Shown: positions 36,450 to 45,807, counted from the stretch's first letter. The stretch: 64,000 nt of DNA from Phreatobacter stygius (GCF_005144885.1 NZ_CP039690.1:2741001-2805000), one strand, 5' to 3'. A program made the numbers and translations. The notes: generated from the sequence alone by a model not told the origin.

Positions 36450-36645
36450 GGGTCGAGCAACGGTCGGCTCGAGGCGCGTCGATGTCGTGGCTTCACTGAA
36501 CGCCTCGCGGCAAGCGGTTGTTCACCTTGGGGGGCCCCGGCGCCGGCCTTGCGCTGGAAAATCGAGCGAATGGCCGGGGGGCGATACCGTCCCGGCCATG
36601 GTAGCGCAATTGTCAGAATAGGCGAGCCATGGATCGCGTCCCGGA

Positions 36646-38808
36646 TCAGCGTGCCGCCGCCGCCGTCCGGATCTTGCTGGTCGGGCCCTGCTCGCGCCCG
36701 GCCATCAGCTTGGCGACCCATTGGGCCGCATCCGGCTTGGCGTAGAAGCAATAGCGCATGGTCTCCATATCCGGATACCAGGGGAAATCGCCTTCATTGG
36801 CGTCGCATTCGATCTTCCAGGCCTTCTTGAGGATCTTCTGATCGTGGACCGCCGGCCGCCAGCCGTGGCGCTGGAAGCGCTCGGACCACTGCCAGGTGGT
36901 CTCCAGCGTCAGCACGCCGTCGAAGACGTCGTGATACTCGATGACCTCGCGGGTCATGTCGGCGGTGATGCCGCCGAAAAAGATGCCGATGCGGGTGACC
37001 CGGTAGAGCTCCTTGATCGCCTCGTCGATCAGGTCCTCCGGCACGTAGCAGAGGCAGGTGTCATAGATGACGTCGAAGGACTGGTCTTCGAACGGCAGCT
37101 TGGTGACGTCGCCGAGAAGGTTGCGATGCAGCCAGTTTTTCGGCGTCTGGGCATGGACGTGGCGGTTGTTTTCGATGCCCCAGGCGTCGATGCCGATATT
37201 GGCGAAACATTCCAGCGTCAGGCCGCTGGCCGAACCGACATCCAGCAGGTTGTAGGGCGCCTTGATGCCGAAAATGCACTCGTAGAGGTCGGCATTGTAC
37301 TGCTCGTCGAAATATTCGCGGAACGATTCCTCGTAGGACAGTCCGACGGCATATTCGTCGTGATAGTCGTTGGTCAGCGTCGATTCGACGAAGCCCTCTT
37401 CCACCACGCCCTTGAGCTTGCTGGCGTCGGCCTTCTTCTGGGCGCCCGAATAGGCGGCACCGCGCAATTTGCCCATCATCATGTCGACGACAAAATTCGC
37501 CGAGTCATAGGCGCCGTTGACGGTCGAATCGAACAGGTAGTCGCCGACCAGATAGAGGTTCGGCAGCACCTTGCCGTCGGGTTGATGGCGCTCGCGCAGC
37601 TCGGGCGCCGGATGGCCGCCGGGCAGGCCGGAAATCGTGCCGACCCAGCGCTGCACCTTGGCCTCGACGAACTGCTTCCTGGCCAGCGGCAAAAGCTCGG
37701 AGGGCAGCGAATCGAGCGCCAGCTGAATCAGCGTCTGGTCGTCGAGATTGGACAGCGCCAAGGCATCGGTGGCGGTGATCAGCCAGCCGAGCACGCCATG
37801 CTTGGACGGATGCCGTGAGCTCTCGTCATAGATGCAGCAGCCGCCGAAGGCGTCCGACATGATGTAGCTGCCCTGGAAATGCTCGTTCCAGAACGGCTTC
37901 TTGAACAGCGCCGTGACGCGCAGGTAATGCGCCGGATTGTCGTAGCGCCGCTGGTGCTGCTGGATCGCCATGCGGGCCTCGCGGCCCTCGAATTCGATCT
38001 GGCTGACCCAGTAGTTCGGCAGCGCCACCACGACATGGTCGAACTCGTGGATCTCGGTCTTGCCGTTGCGGCGGACCGACAGGTTGTAGGTGCCGTCCTC
38101 GTTGCGGGCGATCTTGTCGACCCGGCTCTGCAGCATCACCTTGCCCGAGATGCGCTTCTTCAGGCCTTCGATCAGCCGGTCATTGCCGCCGACGATCGAA
38201 TAGAGCCGGAGATATTTCGGGTCGTCCATCAGGACGTTCTTCAGCCCGTTCAGCGCATTGGTCAGCTGCGCTTCCGTGGCGACGTCGGAGCGGGCCGCGA
38301 CCTCGACATATTTGCGGGCGGTCTCGTCCGGAATGGCGTCGAGCACGTCCCGGAAGGTCTTGCCGGCCCAGGGATGCTTGTTGTCGTCGCCGGAATAGCC
38401 TTCGTAATATTCATCCGGCGAACACAGCGCATGGCATTCGGCCACGAAGGCGTCCAGCGCCTTCACGGTGGCTTCGCCGAAATGTTTCTTGATGTCGCGC
38501 TTGGTGTTGAGGATCGCGTCGCCGAGAATGACGCCCTTGCCCTCCATCGGCACGACGTCCAGCTCCATCACCTCGGTGATGATGCGCCTCAGCGGGTCGG
38601 GGCCGAAATGCGAATAGTCATAATATTCGGCGACACCGCGCTCGAACAGCGAATTGCCCTTTTCGAACCGGTCGGTGATGACCTTGCCGCCGAGCCGGTC
38701 GGAGGCTTCGAACAGCGTCGCGGTGAACAGGCCATCGCAGAACCGGTCGAGGAGATAATTGGTGAACAGGCCGCCCGGCCCGCCACCCACGATCGCGACA
38801 CGCGTCAT
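36646..38808 (-). CDS. Fusion of an FAD-dependent amine oxidase-like domain and a SAM methyltransferase
   Basis: A 720-residue cytoplasmic protein. The N-terminal part (1 to about 470) is an FAD-dependent oxidoreductase of the amine-oxidase/protoporphyrinogen-oxidase type: TRVAIVGGGPGGLFTNYLLD (dinucleotide motif), FEASDRLGGKVITDRFEKGN, and the C-terminal FAD contact NLYLVGDYLFDSTVNGAYDSANFV. The C-terminal part has a class I methyltransferase fold starting near residue 520 with PYNLLDVGSASGLTLECFANIG (SAM-binding), DVTKLPFEDQSFDVIYDTC and YRVTRIGIFFGG. I do not recognise a characterised member of this domain pair. The start at 38808 (MTRVAIVGGG) is chosen over a longer frame with no oxidoreductase features. 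It sits alone, 196 bases upstream of the ABC exporter gene in the same direction. Confidence 0.85.
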   Translation of the reverse strand: MTRVAIVGGGPGGLFTNYLLDRFCDGLFTATLFEASDRLGGKVITDRFEKGNSLFERGVAEYYDYSHFGPDPLRRIITEVMELDVVPMEGKGVILGDAILNTKRDIKKHFGEATVKALDAFVAECHALCSPDEYYEGYSGDDNKHPWAGKTFRDVLDAIPDETARKYVEVAARSDVATEAQLTNALNGLKNVLMDDPKYLRLYSIVGGNDRLIEGLKKRISGKVMLQSRVDKIARNEDGTYNLSVRRNGKTEIHEFDHVVVALPNYWVSQIEFEGREARMAIQQHQRRYDNPAHYLRVTALFKKPFWNEHFQGSYIMSDAFGGCCIYDESSRHPSKHGVLGWLITATDALALSNLDDQTLIQLALDSLPSELLPLARKQFVEAKVQRWVGTISGLPGGHPAPELRERHQPDGKVLPNLYLVGDYLFDSTVNGAYDSANFVVDMMMGKLRGAAYSGAQKKADASKLKGVVEEGFVESTLTNDYHDEYAVGLSYEESFREYFDEQYNADLYECIFGIKAPYNLLDVGSASGLTLECFANIGIDAWGIENNRHVHAQTPKNWLHRNLLGDVTKLPFEDQSFDVIYDTCLCYVPEDLIDEAIKELYRVTRIGIFFGGITADMTREVIEYHDVFDGVLTLETTWQWSERFQRHGWRPAVHDQKILKKAWKIECDANEGDFPWYPDMETMRYCFYAKPDAAQWVAKLMAGREQGPTSKIRTAAAAR

Positions 38809-39122
38809 ATTCGAGCTTTCGTCTCTTGGCCGGAACCATCCGCGACAAGCACGGCGATCCCCGGAAATCATCGGGTGAGCTTTGGGCTGGTGCTATAGCG
38901 AGACCGCGCCGGTTAATAAAGACACACCCGCCGGAAAACCGGCGAGACAGTGACCTGGCGGCTGCCTTCGCACCACCCCGCAAGGAGTGTGGTTGCATCA
39001 ATGAATGCCACCAGCTGAACGCAATGTGAACCGCTTGGTGGCGCTGGCCTTTTTGCTCCTTCGAGCTGACGCGTAACGTCAGCGCGATCAGCCCTCCTCG
39101 CCGGCGGCACTCGGGAGCCGGC
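38809..39122. other. Intergenic region with candidate terminator of the TRAP operon
   Basis: About 310 bases between the TRAP operon end and the fusion-protein gene (both minus strand). A small perfect stem CGCCGG-AAAA-CCGGCG lies at 38929-38944; on the minus strand it is followed by GGTGTGTCTTTATT, a weak T-rich tail, so it may terminate the TRAP operon. No gene is supported here. Confidence 0.5.
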
Positions 39123-40499
39123 TCACTTCATGATGGTCGGCAGCCAGAGCGCGATGCTCGGCCACATCATCAGGAAACCGATGGCCAGAATATAGACCGC
39201 CATGAACGGTATCACGCCGGAAAACACATCCGATATCGGCCCGCCGTCCTTGCGCATGCCCTGCAGCACATAAAGCACGGTTCCGTCAGGCGGCGAGATC
39301 AGCGCGATCTCCACCAGCATGACCACGATCACGCCGAACCAGATCGGGTCGTAGCCGAGCGCGGTCACTACCGGAAAGATCACCGGAATGGTGGTGACGA
39401 TCATCGAGAAGCCCTCCATGAACGTGCCGAGCGCCAGGTAGAAGCCGATGATCATCAGCATGATCGCCCAGGGCGGCAGCGGCATTTCCGAAACCAGCCT
39501 GGCCAGCGCCTGGGGCACGCCGAGGGCGGTGAAGACGAAATTCAGGACATAGGCGCCGAACAGGATGAGGCCGATCATCGCGGTGTTGCGGGCGGTCGCC
39601 TCGGCCGAGTCGTTCAGCATCTTCCAGCTGAGCTTGCCGCCGATGGCGGCGAACAGGATGGCGGCGATCACGCCGAGCGCCGCCGACTCGGTCGGCGTCG
39701 CCAGGCCGCCATAGATGGTGCCGAGCACGATCAGGATCAGTGCCGCGGTTGGCGCGAGATCGACGAGGCTCGCCAGTTTTTCGCACATCGGGATCTTCGG
39801 CGCGGTCAGGTCGCGCGGCGCGGCCGTCTTGGCCTTCAAGAGGATCACCAGGGTGAACAGCAGCACCACCAGGATGCTCGGGCCGACGGCGGCGATATAG
39901 AGCGCGCCGACCGAGGTCTCGGTGATCAGCCCATAGATGATGAAGGTAATGCCCGGCGGGATGAGATTGCCGAGCGCGCCACCGGCGGCAAGCGACCCCA
40001 GCACCATGCGCGGGTCGTAGGGTTTGCCCCGGAAGAACGGCAGCGCCACCGAACCCATGGTGGCGGCGGTGGCCACCGACGAGCCCGAGATCGCCGAAAA
40101 GATTGCCGACGACGCGATATTGGTGTGCAGGAGCCCGCCCGGCATGCGGTTGAGCCAGATGTTCAGCGTCCGGTAGAGCCGGTCGGACAGGCCGGCGCGC
40201 AACAGGATCTCGCCCATCAGCAGGAACAGCGGCACCGCGACCAGCACGAAGCTCGACGACGGGTTCCAGATCGTCTGGCCGAGGAACAGCCAGAACGGCC
40301 GGTCGGAAAACGCATAACCGACGATCAGCCCGAGCACGCCGAGCGCCGCGCCGACATAGATGCCCATGCCGAAAAACACCGCGAACAGGCCGACCAGCAG
40401 CAGGATCTCGCCGACCAGGCCGCTGGCCGGACCGGAGCCGGTCAGGCTCAGGCCCAGCATGGTTCCGGCCAGGATCAGCAGGAAGACGATCGCGATCAT
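39123..40499 (-). CDS. dctM: TRAP transporter large permease (DctM)
   Basis: A 458-residue DctM-type permease with a dozen hydrophobic segments (IAIVFLLILAGTMLGLSLT, LGLIVGYAFSDRPFWLFLG, VAVPLFLLMGEILLRAGLS, SSAIFSAISGSSVATAATMGSVALPFF and others). The conserved SAISGSSVATAATMGS and LAAGGALGNLIPPGITFIIYG (segments) mark the transport core. With DctQ and DctP it imports an organic acid with sodium or proton. The ATG at 40499 overlaps the DctQ stop (ATGA). The substrate cannot be predicted from this subunit. Confidence 0.93.
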   Translation of the reverse strand: MIAIVFLLILAGTMLGLSLTGSGPASGLVGEILLLVGLFAVFFGMGIYVGAALGVLGLIVGYAFSDRPFWLFLGQTIWNPSSSFVLVAVPLFLLMGEILLRAGLSDRLYRTLNIWLNRMPGGLLHTNIASSAIFSAISGSSVATAATMGSVALPFFRGKPYDPRMVLGSLAAGGALGNLIPPGITFIIYGLITETSVGALYIAAVGPSILVVLLFTLVILLKAKTAAPRDLTAPKIPMCEKLASLVDLAPTAALILIVLGTIYGGLATPTESAALGVIAAILFAAIGGKLSWKMLNDSAEATARNTAMIGLILFGAYVLNFVFTALGVPQALARLVSEMPLPPWAIMLMIIGFYLALGTFMEGFSMIVTTIPVIFPVVTALGYDPIWFGVIVVMLVEIALISPPDGTVLYVLQGMRKDGGPISDVFSGVIPFMAVYILAIGFLMMWPSIALWLPTIMK

Positions 40500-41116
40500 G
40501 GCCGGAACTCCGTGGCGGGCGCATCGCCGACCGCTTCCAGCGCTTCGGCGGCCTCTTCTTCATAGGTGCGGGCGTGCAGCATGGCCTCGGCCTCGCTGCC
40601 GCGCCCGGCCAGCACCAGGCAGGTCGCCTCCAGGAGCATGGCGACGATCAACAGCAGCATGACGCCGATGCCGAAGGCCCAGAGCCCCTGGGGCAGCGCC
40701 AGCGGCGTGCGCAGGATCGAGATGTCGGTCGCGCCGAACAGCATGGATTCGTCGACCAGCAGCCAGGCGCCGTAGAACATGTAGCCGACGAAGACACAGA
40801 GAAAGGCGAGGCTCGCCACGTGCAGCCAGTAGCGGATGGCGTCGGGAAATTTGTTGACCAGGAGGTCGATGCGCACATGGGCGCGCATCGACAGCGTATG
40901 GGCCAGGCCCCAGGCGATGCCGAAGGCCAGAGCATAACCGGACAATTCGGTGGTCGACTGGGTCGAGAAACCGAGAAAGCGCCGCGCCAGCACGTCGAAG
41001 GTGATCAACGCCGAAATGGCGATGAAACCCCAACCCGCGGCATAGCCCATCCATCGGCCGATGACGGCCAGCCCGCGGCGGCAGGTCGCCGCCGCGTCGA
41101 TCATCCCGTTGAGCAT
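40496..41116 (-). CDS. dctQ: TRAP transporter small permease (DctQ)
   Basis: A 206-residue DctQ-family membrane protein with four predicted helices (GWGFIAISALITFDVLARRFL, TTELSGYALAFGIAWGLAHTL, WLHVASLAFLCVFVGYMFYGAWL and GLWAFGIGVMLLLIVAMLLEA). The C-terminal cytoplasmic tail is Glu/Ala-rich (EEEAAEALEAVGDA). It bridges the substrate-binding protein and the large permease. It is the second gene of a three-gene TRAP unit and overlaps dctM by four bases. Confidence 0.9.
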   Translation of the reverse strand: MLNGMIDAAATCRRGLAVIGRWMGYAAGWGFIAISALITFDVLARRFLGFSTQSTTELSGYALAFGIAWGLAHTLSMRAHVRIDLLVNKFPDAIRYWLHVASLAFLCVFVGYMFYGAWLLVDESMLFGATDISILRTPLALPQGLWAFGIGVMLLLIVAMLLEATCLVLAGRGSEAEAMLHARTYEEEAAEALEAVGDAPATEFRP

Positions 41117-41148
41117 GGCCGGTCCCCGGTTCGAAACGTCGGCGCCAA

Positions 41149-42228
41149 TCAGTTGGTGACGAATTGCACGCCGGTGATCGGTGCGACGACGCGGTTATAG
41201 ATCTCGCCGCAGCGGGCCCCGCAGCGCTTCACCCAGGCCGGCAGGACCGTCGAGGTCAGCACCGTGCGCAAGGCCTCGCTGTCAGCCGGGGTCGGCTCGA
41301 AGGCGGTCATCGGCTTGTTGTCGACGAGACGGCCGAGCTTGCAGCCTTCGCGGTTGCCGGTATTGCAGGCAACCCCATCCTCGGTCGCGACCCGGCCGAG
41401 CTGCCACTGGGCCTCCTCGACCTCGGCCATGGTGGTCTCGAGCATGGTCCGGACCGCCGGATCGAGCCGGTTCCACCAGGCGATGTTCACCACATAGGCC
41501 GAGATCGACCAGAAAAGCGGCAGCGTATAGAGGCTCTGGGTGACCTCGTACCAGCGCGCGCCATTGCCGGAAGCGGTGCCGGTGATGGCGCAATCGACCA
41601 CGCCGCGCTCGAGCGCGGCATAGACCTCGGGGAAGCCGATGCCGGTCGGCTGGCCGCCGATGGTCGAAACGAAATCGTTCGACGATCCGCCGCCGGTGCG
41701 AATGCGCTTGCCGCGCAGGTCGGCAAGGCTGGTCACACGGTCGCGGCAGAAGAACACCTGGGCCGGGAACGGGTACATGGCGATGATCTTGACGCCGAAA
41801 CGCTCGAGTTCCTTGTTCAGCTCCGGCAGCATGGCCTGGGCCACCCGGCGCGACTGGCGCAGCGTCGGGTTGAGGCCGGCGAGGTCGACGACATCGGCCA
41901 GCGGCACGTCGCCGGAGGCGGTATTGAGCGGCACGGCGCCGATATCGACCTGGCCGGAACGGACCAGGCGCAGGATCTCCGGCCCGTTGAGATTGCGCTC
42001 GGGCCAGCTCGCCAGCGTCACCGAAATGCGGCCGCCGGAGCGTTGCGGCAGGCCCTCGCGCAGCATGGGGATGTCGACACGCGAATATTGCGGCAAGGCC
42101 GGGCCGGGCTGGGTCACCATCTGGACGCTCACCGGCGGTCCGGGCGGCAGCGTCTGGGCAAGCGTCGCCGTCGCGCCGCCGAGGCTGAGCGCGAAGACCG
42201 TTGCGGTAGCGGATCGGAACAGGGTCAT
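41149..42228 (-). CDS. dctP: TRAP transporter substrate-binding protein (DctP family)
   Basis: A 359-residue periplasmic protein. The signal peptide is SATATVFALSLGGATATLAQ. The mature protein has the DctP fold: RISVTLASWPERNLNGPEILRLVRSGQVDIG, DLRGKRIRTGGGSSNDFVSTIG, FPEVYAALERGVVDCAITGT (substrate-binding loop), and a C-terminal helical domain. Arg183-like anion-binding residues in GKRIRTGG suggest a carboxylate ligand. The ribosome site AAGGAGAG precedes the ATG. It is 32 bases upstream of dctQ and is followed upstream by a cupin gene and a DUF1445 gene, probably one operon. Confidence 0.92.
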   Translation of the reverse strand: MTLFRSATATVFALSLGGATATLAQTLPPGPPVSVQMVTQPGPALPQYSRVDIPMLREGLPQRSGGRISVTLASWPERNLNGPEILRLVRSGQVDIGAVPLNTASGDVPLADVVDLAGLNPTLRQSRRVAQAMLPELNKELERFGVKIIAMYPFPAQVFFCRDRVTSLADLRGKRIRTGGGSSNDFVSTIGGQPTGIGFPEVYAALERGVVDCAITGTASGNGARWYEVTQSLYTLPLFWSISAYVVNIAWWNRLDPAVRTMLETTMAEVEEAQWQLGRVATEDGVACNTGNREGCKLGRLVDNKPMTAFEPTPADSEALRTVLTSTVLPAWVKRCGARCGEIYNRVVAPITGVQFVTN

Positions 42229-42247
42229 GCGGGGCTCTCCTTGGCGA

Positions 42248-42679
42248 TCATGGCCGGGCGGCCGGAAGGGGCGGCGGATAGTAGGTGAACTCGATCAACA
42301 GGCAGCCCGCCTCGCTGAAGAAGGGGCCATGCACGATATCGGCGGGACGGCAGGCATAGGTGCCGGCCGGAAGCACGACGGCGCTGTCTCGTGCATCCGG
42401 CGTGCCAATCGACAGCGAACCGGAGACGATGAACACCTCCTCACACCAGTCATGCCGGACGGCGTGGTCGACCGCCGCGCCAGCCGCCCAGCGGGCAAGC
42501 CGCGTGACCGAACCGGTCCGGGCAACCGGATCGAGCTCACCCGAGAGGATCTTCTCCTCGACGCCGGCATAACCGGCGACCGGGCGCCAGTCGTCCGCGC
42601 CGAGCGCGTCAAAGAATTCCCGGTGACGCTTGGCGAAGCCACCGAAGCCCGCATGCGGGACGCCGCCGCCTTGCGTCAC
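42248..42679 (-). CDS. Cupin-domain protein in the TRAP cluster
   Basis: A 143-residue single-cupin protein. Core elements are [37 protein letters not shown] (metal motif region), and [33 protein letters not shown] (second motif with His). It resembles ChrR/anti-sigma-type or small catabolic cupins. It overlaps the upstream DUF1445 gene by four bases (ATGA) and precedes dctP by 19 bases, so it belongs to the same operon. It may isomerise, decarboxylate or sense the transported substrate; nothing firmer can be said. Confidence 0.85.
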   Translation of the reverse strand: MTQGGGVPHAGFGGFAKRHREFFDALGADDWRPVAGYAGVEEKILSGELDPVARTGSVTRLARWAAGAAVDHAVRHDWCEEVFIVSGSLSIGTPDARDSAVVLPAGTYACRPADIVHGPFFSEAGCLLIEFTYYPPPLPAARP

Positions 42680-43491
42680 AGCGCGGCGAGCCGGCTGTTC
42701 TTCAGGTCGGTCACCAGCATGGAGCCTGGTGCATGGGTGATGGCGAAGGCCGGCCTGGTCGCCGCGATCACCGCCTGGGGCGTCACGCCGCAGGCCCAGA
42801 ACACCGGCAGCTCATCGGCCTTCACCTCGACCGGGTCGCCATAGTCTGGCCTGTCGATGTCCTTGATGCCGATCGCCTGGGGCATGCCGATATGAACCGG
42901 CGCGCCATGCACCGAGGGGAAGCGCGAGGTGATCTGGATGGCGCGGATCGCGTCGGCCGGCTTGAACGGCCGCATCGACACGACAAGCGGTCCGGCGAAC
43001 GGCCCGGCCGGCGCGCAGGCGATCGAGGTCCGATAGACCGGCACGCCGGTATTGCAGCTGATATGGCGCAGCGGCAGCCCGTCCTGGATCAGCGCCTCTT
43101 CGAACGAGAACGAGCAGCCGAGCACGAAGGCGACCAGATCATCGCGCCAGACCGACAGGATATCGGTCGGCTCGTCGACCAGCTCGCCATTCTTCCACAC
43201 CCGGTAACGCGGAATGTCGGTGCGGATGTCGAGATCGGCGCCGAGTGCCGGGATCGCCGGGTTGCCCGGCTCGGAAATGCCGATCACCGGGCAGGGTTTG
43301 GGATTGAGCGTGCAGAAGCGCAGGAAATCACCGGCGAGCGCCTTCGGCAGGATCGCCAGATTGCCCTGGACATGACCAGGCGCGAGCCCCGCCGTCTGGC
43401 CGGTGATGCCGGCGGCCCTGACCGCATGGCGGACCGCGACCGGATCGGTCAGGGCGCCGCCGCCCTGCGCCTTCAATTGCACCACAGCCAT
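42676..43491 (-). CDS. DUF1445 / D-glutamate cyclase-like putative hydro-lyase
   Basis: A 271-residue protein of the DUF1445 family (annotated as putative hydro-lyase, YcsI-like). Conserved segments are [108 protein letters not shown] and [13 protein letters not shown] homologue in mammals is D-glutamate cyclase, which supports a lactam or hydro-lyase chemistry. It is the first gene of the TRAP operon, with GGGGGAG before the ATG, so it may process the imported compound, for example an amino-acid derivative or 5-oxoproline-like acid (inference). Confidence 0.88.
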   Translation of the reverse strand: MAVVQLKAQGGGALTDPVAVRHAVRAAGITGQTAGLAPGHVQGNLAILPKALAGDFLRFCTLNPKPCPVIGISEPGNPAIPALGADLDIRTDIPRYRVWKNGELVDEPTDILSVWRDDLVAFVLGCSFSFEEALIQDGLPLRHISCNTGVPVYRTSIACAPAGPFAGPLVVSMRPFKPADAIRAIQITSRFPSVHGAPVHIGMPQAIGIKDIDRPDYGDPVEVKADELPVFWACGVTPQAVIAATRPAFAITHAPGSMLVTDLKNSRLAAL

Positions 43492-43530
43492 CGAGCTCCC
43501 CCAAGCGCGAGTTCCATAAGGTCAGGGGAG

Positions 43531-43548
43531 TGCAACATTCCTGTTGCA
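43531..43548. promoter_or_regulatory. Palindromic LysR-type operator
   Basis: TGCAACA-TTCC-TGTTGCA, a perfect 7-bp inverted repeat with 4-bp spacer, lies in the 119 bases between the DUF1445 gene and the divergent LysR gene. Its symmetry and position fit a LysR recognition site controlling both transcripts. Confidence 0.75.
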
Positions 43549-43610
43549 TTGCGTCCAATACGAAGTTTGGATCAGGAGTGATAAATTCTACTTATTGAAG
43601 CGATGGGAGA

Positions 43611-44495
43611 ATGATTGATTTCAAAGCGCTCGAAACCCTGGTCTGGGTGGCGACGCTCAAGAGCTTTCACCGGGCCGCGGTGAAACTGAACACCACCCAG
43701 CCGGCGGTGTCGCAGCGCATCGCCCAGCTGGAGACCGAAATCGGCGCGCGGCTGCTGGAGCGCGAAAAACGCAATGTCGTCCCGACCGAGGCCGGTCGCC
43801 ACGTGCTCGACTATGCCGATCGGCTGCTCAGGCTGCGCTCCGAGATGCTGCACGGTATCGCCGACCGCTCGGCGATTCGCGGCACGCTGCGCCTCGGTGT
43901 GGCCGAGACGGTTGTTCATACCTGGCTGTCGCGCTTCGTCGAACGCATGGCCAAGGCCTATCCGAAGCTCGCCCTGGAAATCGAGGTCGACATCTCGCCC
44001 AACCTGCGCGATCGGCTGGTCGCCCAGGAAATCGACCTGGCCTTCATGCTCGGCCCGCTGGTCGCCCCGAGCCTGAAGAGCCGGCCGCTGTGCACCTATC
44101 CGCTCGGCTTTTTTGCCAGCGACGCGCTCGGCCTGCCGCCGAGCGGGGTGACCTTGCAAGCGCTCGCCGCCCACCCGATCGTCACTTTCTCGCGCAATAC
44201 CAGGCCCTATATGGCGATCCGCGAGCTGTTCTCCGCGTCGGGCCTGCCGCCGACCCATATCCACGCCTCGGCCTCGCTCGCCACCATTCTGCGCATGGCC
44301 GAGGATGGCCTCGGCATTGCCGCCATCCCGAGCCCGATTGCCGCCGACAAGCTGACCGCCGGCCAGCTCAAGCGCGTCGACACGATGGTCCTGCTGCCGG
44401 ATCTCGATTTTGTCGCGGCCTGGCGGGTGACCCCTGACGCCGCCACCATCGAGGCGGTCGCCGATCTCGCCGGCGTGGTCGCCGCCGGCGGCTGA
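43611..44495 (+). CDS. LysR-family regulator of the TRAP/DUF1445 operon
   Basis: A 294-residue LysR-type regulator. HTH region is MIDFKALETLVWVATLKSFHRAAVKLNTTQPAVSQRIAQLE (first 40 residues), then linker and effector-binding domain (RGTLRLGVAETVVHTWLSRFVERM, DLAFMLGPLVAP, EDGLGIAAIPSPIAADKL). It is divergent from the operon 42228-43491 and probably controls it in response to the transported compound. The start at 43611 is preceded by AGCGATGGGAGA. It is followed by a 25-base gap before the convergent DUF2948 gene. Confidence 0.93.
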   Translation: MIDFKALETLVWVATLKSFHRAAVKLNTTQPAVSQRIAQLETEIGARLLEREKRNVVPTEAGRHVLDYADRLLRLRSEMLHGIADRSAIRGTLRLGVAETVVHTWLSRFVERMAKAYPKLALEIEVDISPNLRDRLVAQEIDLAFMLGPLVAPSLKSRPLCTYPLGFFASDALGLPPSGVTLQALAAHPIVTFSRNTRPYMAIRELFSASGLPPTHIHASASLATILRMAEDGLGIAAIPSPIAADKLTAGQLKRVDTMVLLPDLDFVAAWRVTPDAATIEAVADLAGVVAAGG

Positions 44496-44520
44496 AGCCC
44501 ATCCTTGTCCAGTCCGCAAC

Positions 44521-44946
44521 CTAGCCGTGGTCGGGTTTCTGCTCGGTCGCCCACATCGGCCCGAGATCGTCCATGGCCGCCTCGATACATTCGACGGCAA
44601 GCCTCACGGCGGCTCCGCCGGCGAAGACCAGCTCGATCGTGCCGGTCGGCTCGTCGGCGGGTTCGAAGCGCAGTGCCAGCAGGTTCAGCACCGTATCGGT
44701 GCCTTTCGGCACGCCCTTGGCGCTGACCGCGCCGACCCGTTCGAAGCGGACACCGGTCCGCCGCCGCTGGCGGGCGCCGTCTTCCGCCGCCGACCAGTCG
44801 AACCGGTTGCAGATGAAGGCGAACTGCCGCGTCTTGGCAATGAAGGCGAGGTCGGAGGCCTTGACGACGGCGTCCTGCAGGTGAGCGGAAACGATGCCGA
44901 GATCGTCGGCATCGAAGGCGAAGAGTTTGAGGGGTGTCGCGGTCAT
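44521..44946 (-). CDS. DUF2948 family protein
   Basis: A 141-residue cytoplasmic protein with the DUF2948 pattern: LKLFAFDADDLGIVSAHLQDAVVKASDLAFIAKTRQFAFICNRFDW (segments), a basic variable middle region, and LALRFEPADEPTGTIELVFAGGAAVRLAVECIEAAMDDLGPMW. The family is confined mostly to alphaproteobacteria and has no known function. An alternative ATG lies at 44958. It is transcribed divergently from the RNase D gene across about 95 bases. Confidence 0.85.
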   Translation of the reverse strand: MTATPLKLFAFDADDLGIVSAHLQDAVVKASDLAFIAKTRQFAFICNRFDWSAAEDGARQRRRTGVRFERVGAVSAKGVPKGTDTVLNLLALRFEPADEPTGTIELVFAGGAAVRLAVECIEAAMDDLGPMWATEQKPDHG

Positions 44947-45040
44947 TGGATTTCTCATGCGTGGCGTCCTATAGGACGGGAGAACCGCCGCGTCGTCCAT
45001 AAGCGCGTTGCGAGCCAGCCTTTTTTCGAGTCCGAAACCG

Positions 45041-45658
45041 ATGACCATCCGTTCGCATGTGGGCGACCTGCCCGACCTCAACCATTATCGCGTCGGCGTG
45101 GTGGCGATCGACACCGAAACGCTCGGCCTGATCCCGCAGCGCGACCGGCTCTGTGTGGTCCAGCTCTCGCCGGGCGACGGCAGCGCCGATGTCGTGCAGA
45201 TCCGCCCCGGCCAGCCAAGGCCCGCCAATCTCTCGGCGCTGATCGCCGATCCCGGCATCGTCAAGCTGTTCCATTTCGCGCGTTTCGACATTGCGGTGAT
45301 GAAACATGCCTTCGGCGTGATGACCACGCCGGTCTATTGCACCAAGATCGCCTCCAGGCTGGTGCGCACCTATACCGACCGGCATGGCCTGAAGGATCTG
45401 TCCAAGGATCTGCTCGGGCTCGACATCTCCAAGGCCCAGCAGAGTTCCGACTGGGCCGCCGAGACGTTGAGCCCGGCGCAGCTCGAATATGCCGCCTCCG
45501 ACGTGCTGCACCTGCATGCCCTCAAGGATCGGCTGGATTTCATGCTCGCCCGGGAGGGCCGCACCGCGCTGGCCGAGGCCTGTTTCCGGTTTCTGCCGGT
45601 TCGCGCCGAGCTTGACCTTGCCGGCTGGCCGGAAACCGATATTTTTGCGCATTCGTAA
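45041..45658 (+). CDS. rnd: Ribonuclease D (short, DEDD family exonuclease)
   Basis: A 205-residue 3'-5' exonuclease that matures or degrades RNA. Catalytic residues are Asp24 and Glu26 (VAIDTETLGLIP), Asp in FHFARFDIAVMKHAF, and the final YxxxD motif in LEYAASDVLHLHAL. It lacks HRDC domains and is about 200 residues long, as is common for the short RNase D of alphaproteobacteria. The start at 45041 is chosen because the conserved N-terminus begins there; an ATG 33 bases upstream remains possible. The adjacent lptC gene lies 149 bases downstream in the same direction, a linkage seen in rhizobia. Confidence 0.9.
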   Translation: MTIRSHVGDLPDLNHYRVGVVAIDTETLGLIPQRDRLCVVQLSPGDGSADVVQIRPGQPRPANLSALIADPGIVKLFHFARFDIAVMKHAFGVMTTPVYCTKIASRLVRTYTDRHGLKDLSKDLLGLDISKAQQSSDWAAETLSPAQLEYAASDVLHLHALKDRLDFMLAREGRTALAEACFRFLPVRAELDLAGWPETDIFAHS

Positions 45659-45807
45659 ACCCTGGCATGGGATCGATCGAGTTCATACATCCGGCGCTGG
45701 CCGGTCATCCCGTCCCCGCCATGCTGGGGCCATAGAATGGGGTAGAGTGCGCCCGCATAGGTGGTCGATCCAAGGGATCGGCGCCACTCTGCCGTGAAGG
45801 AACGACA

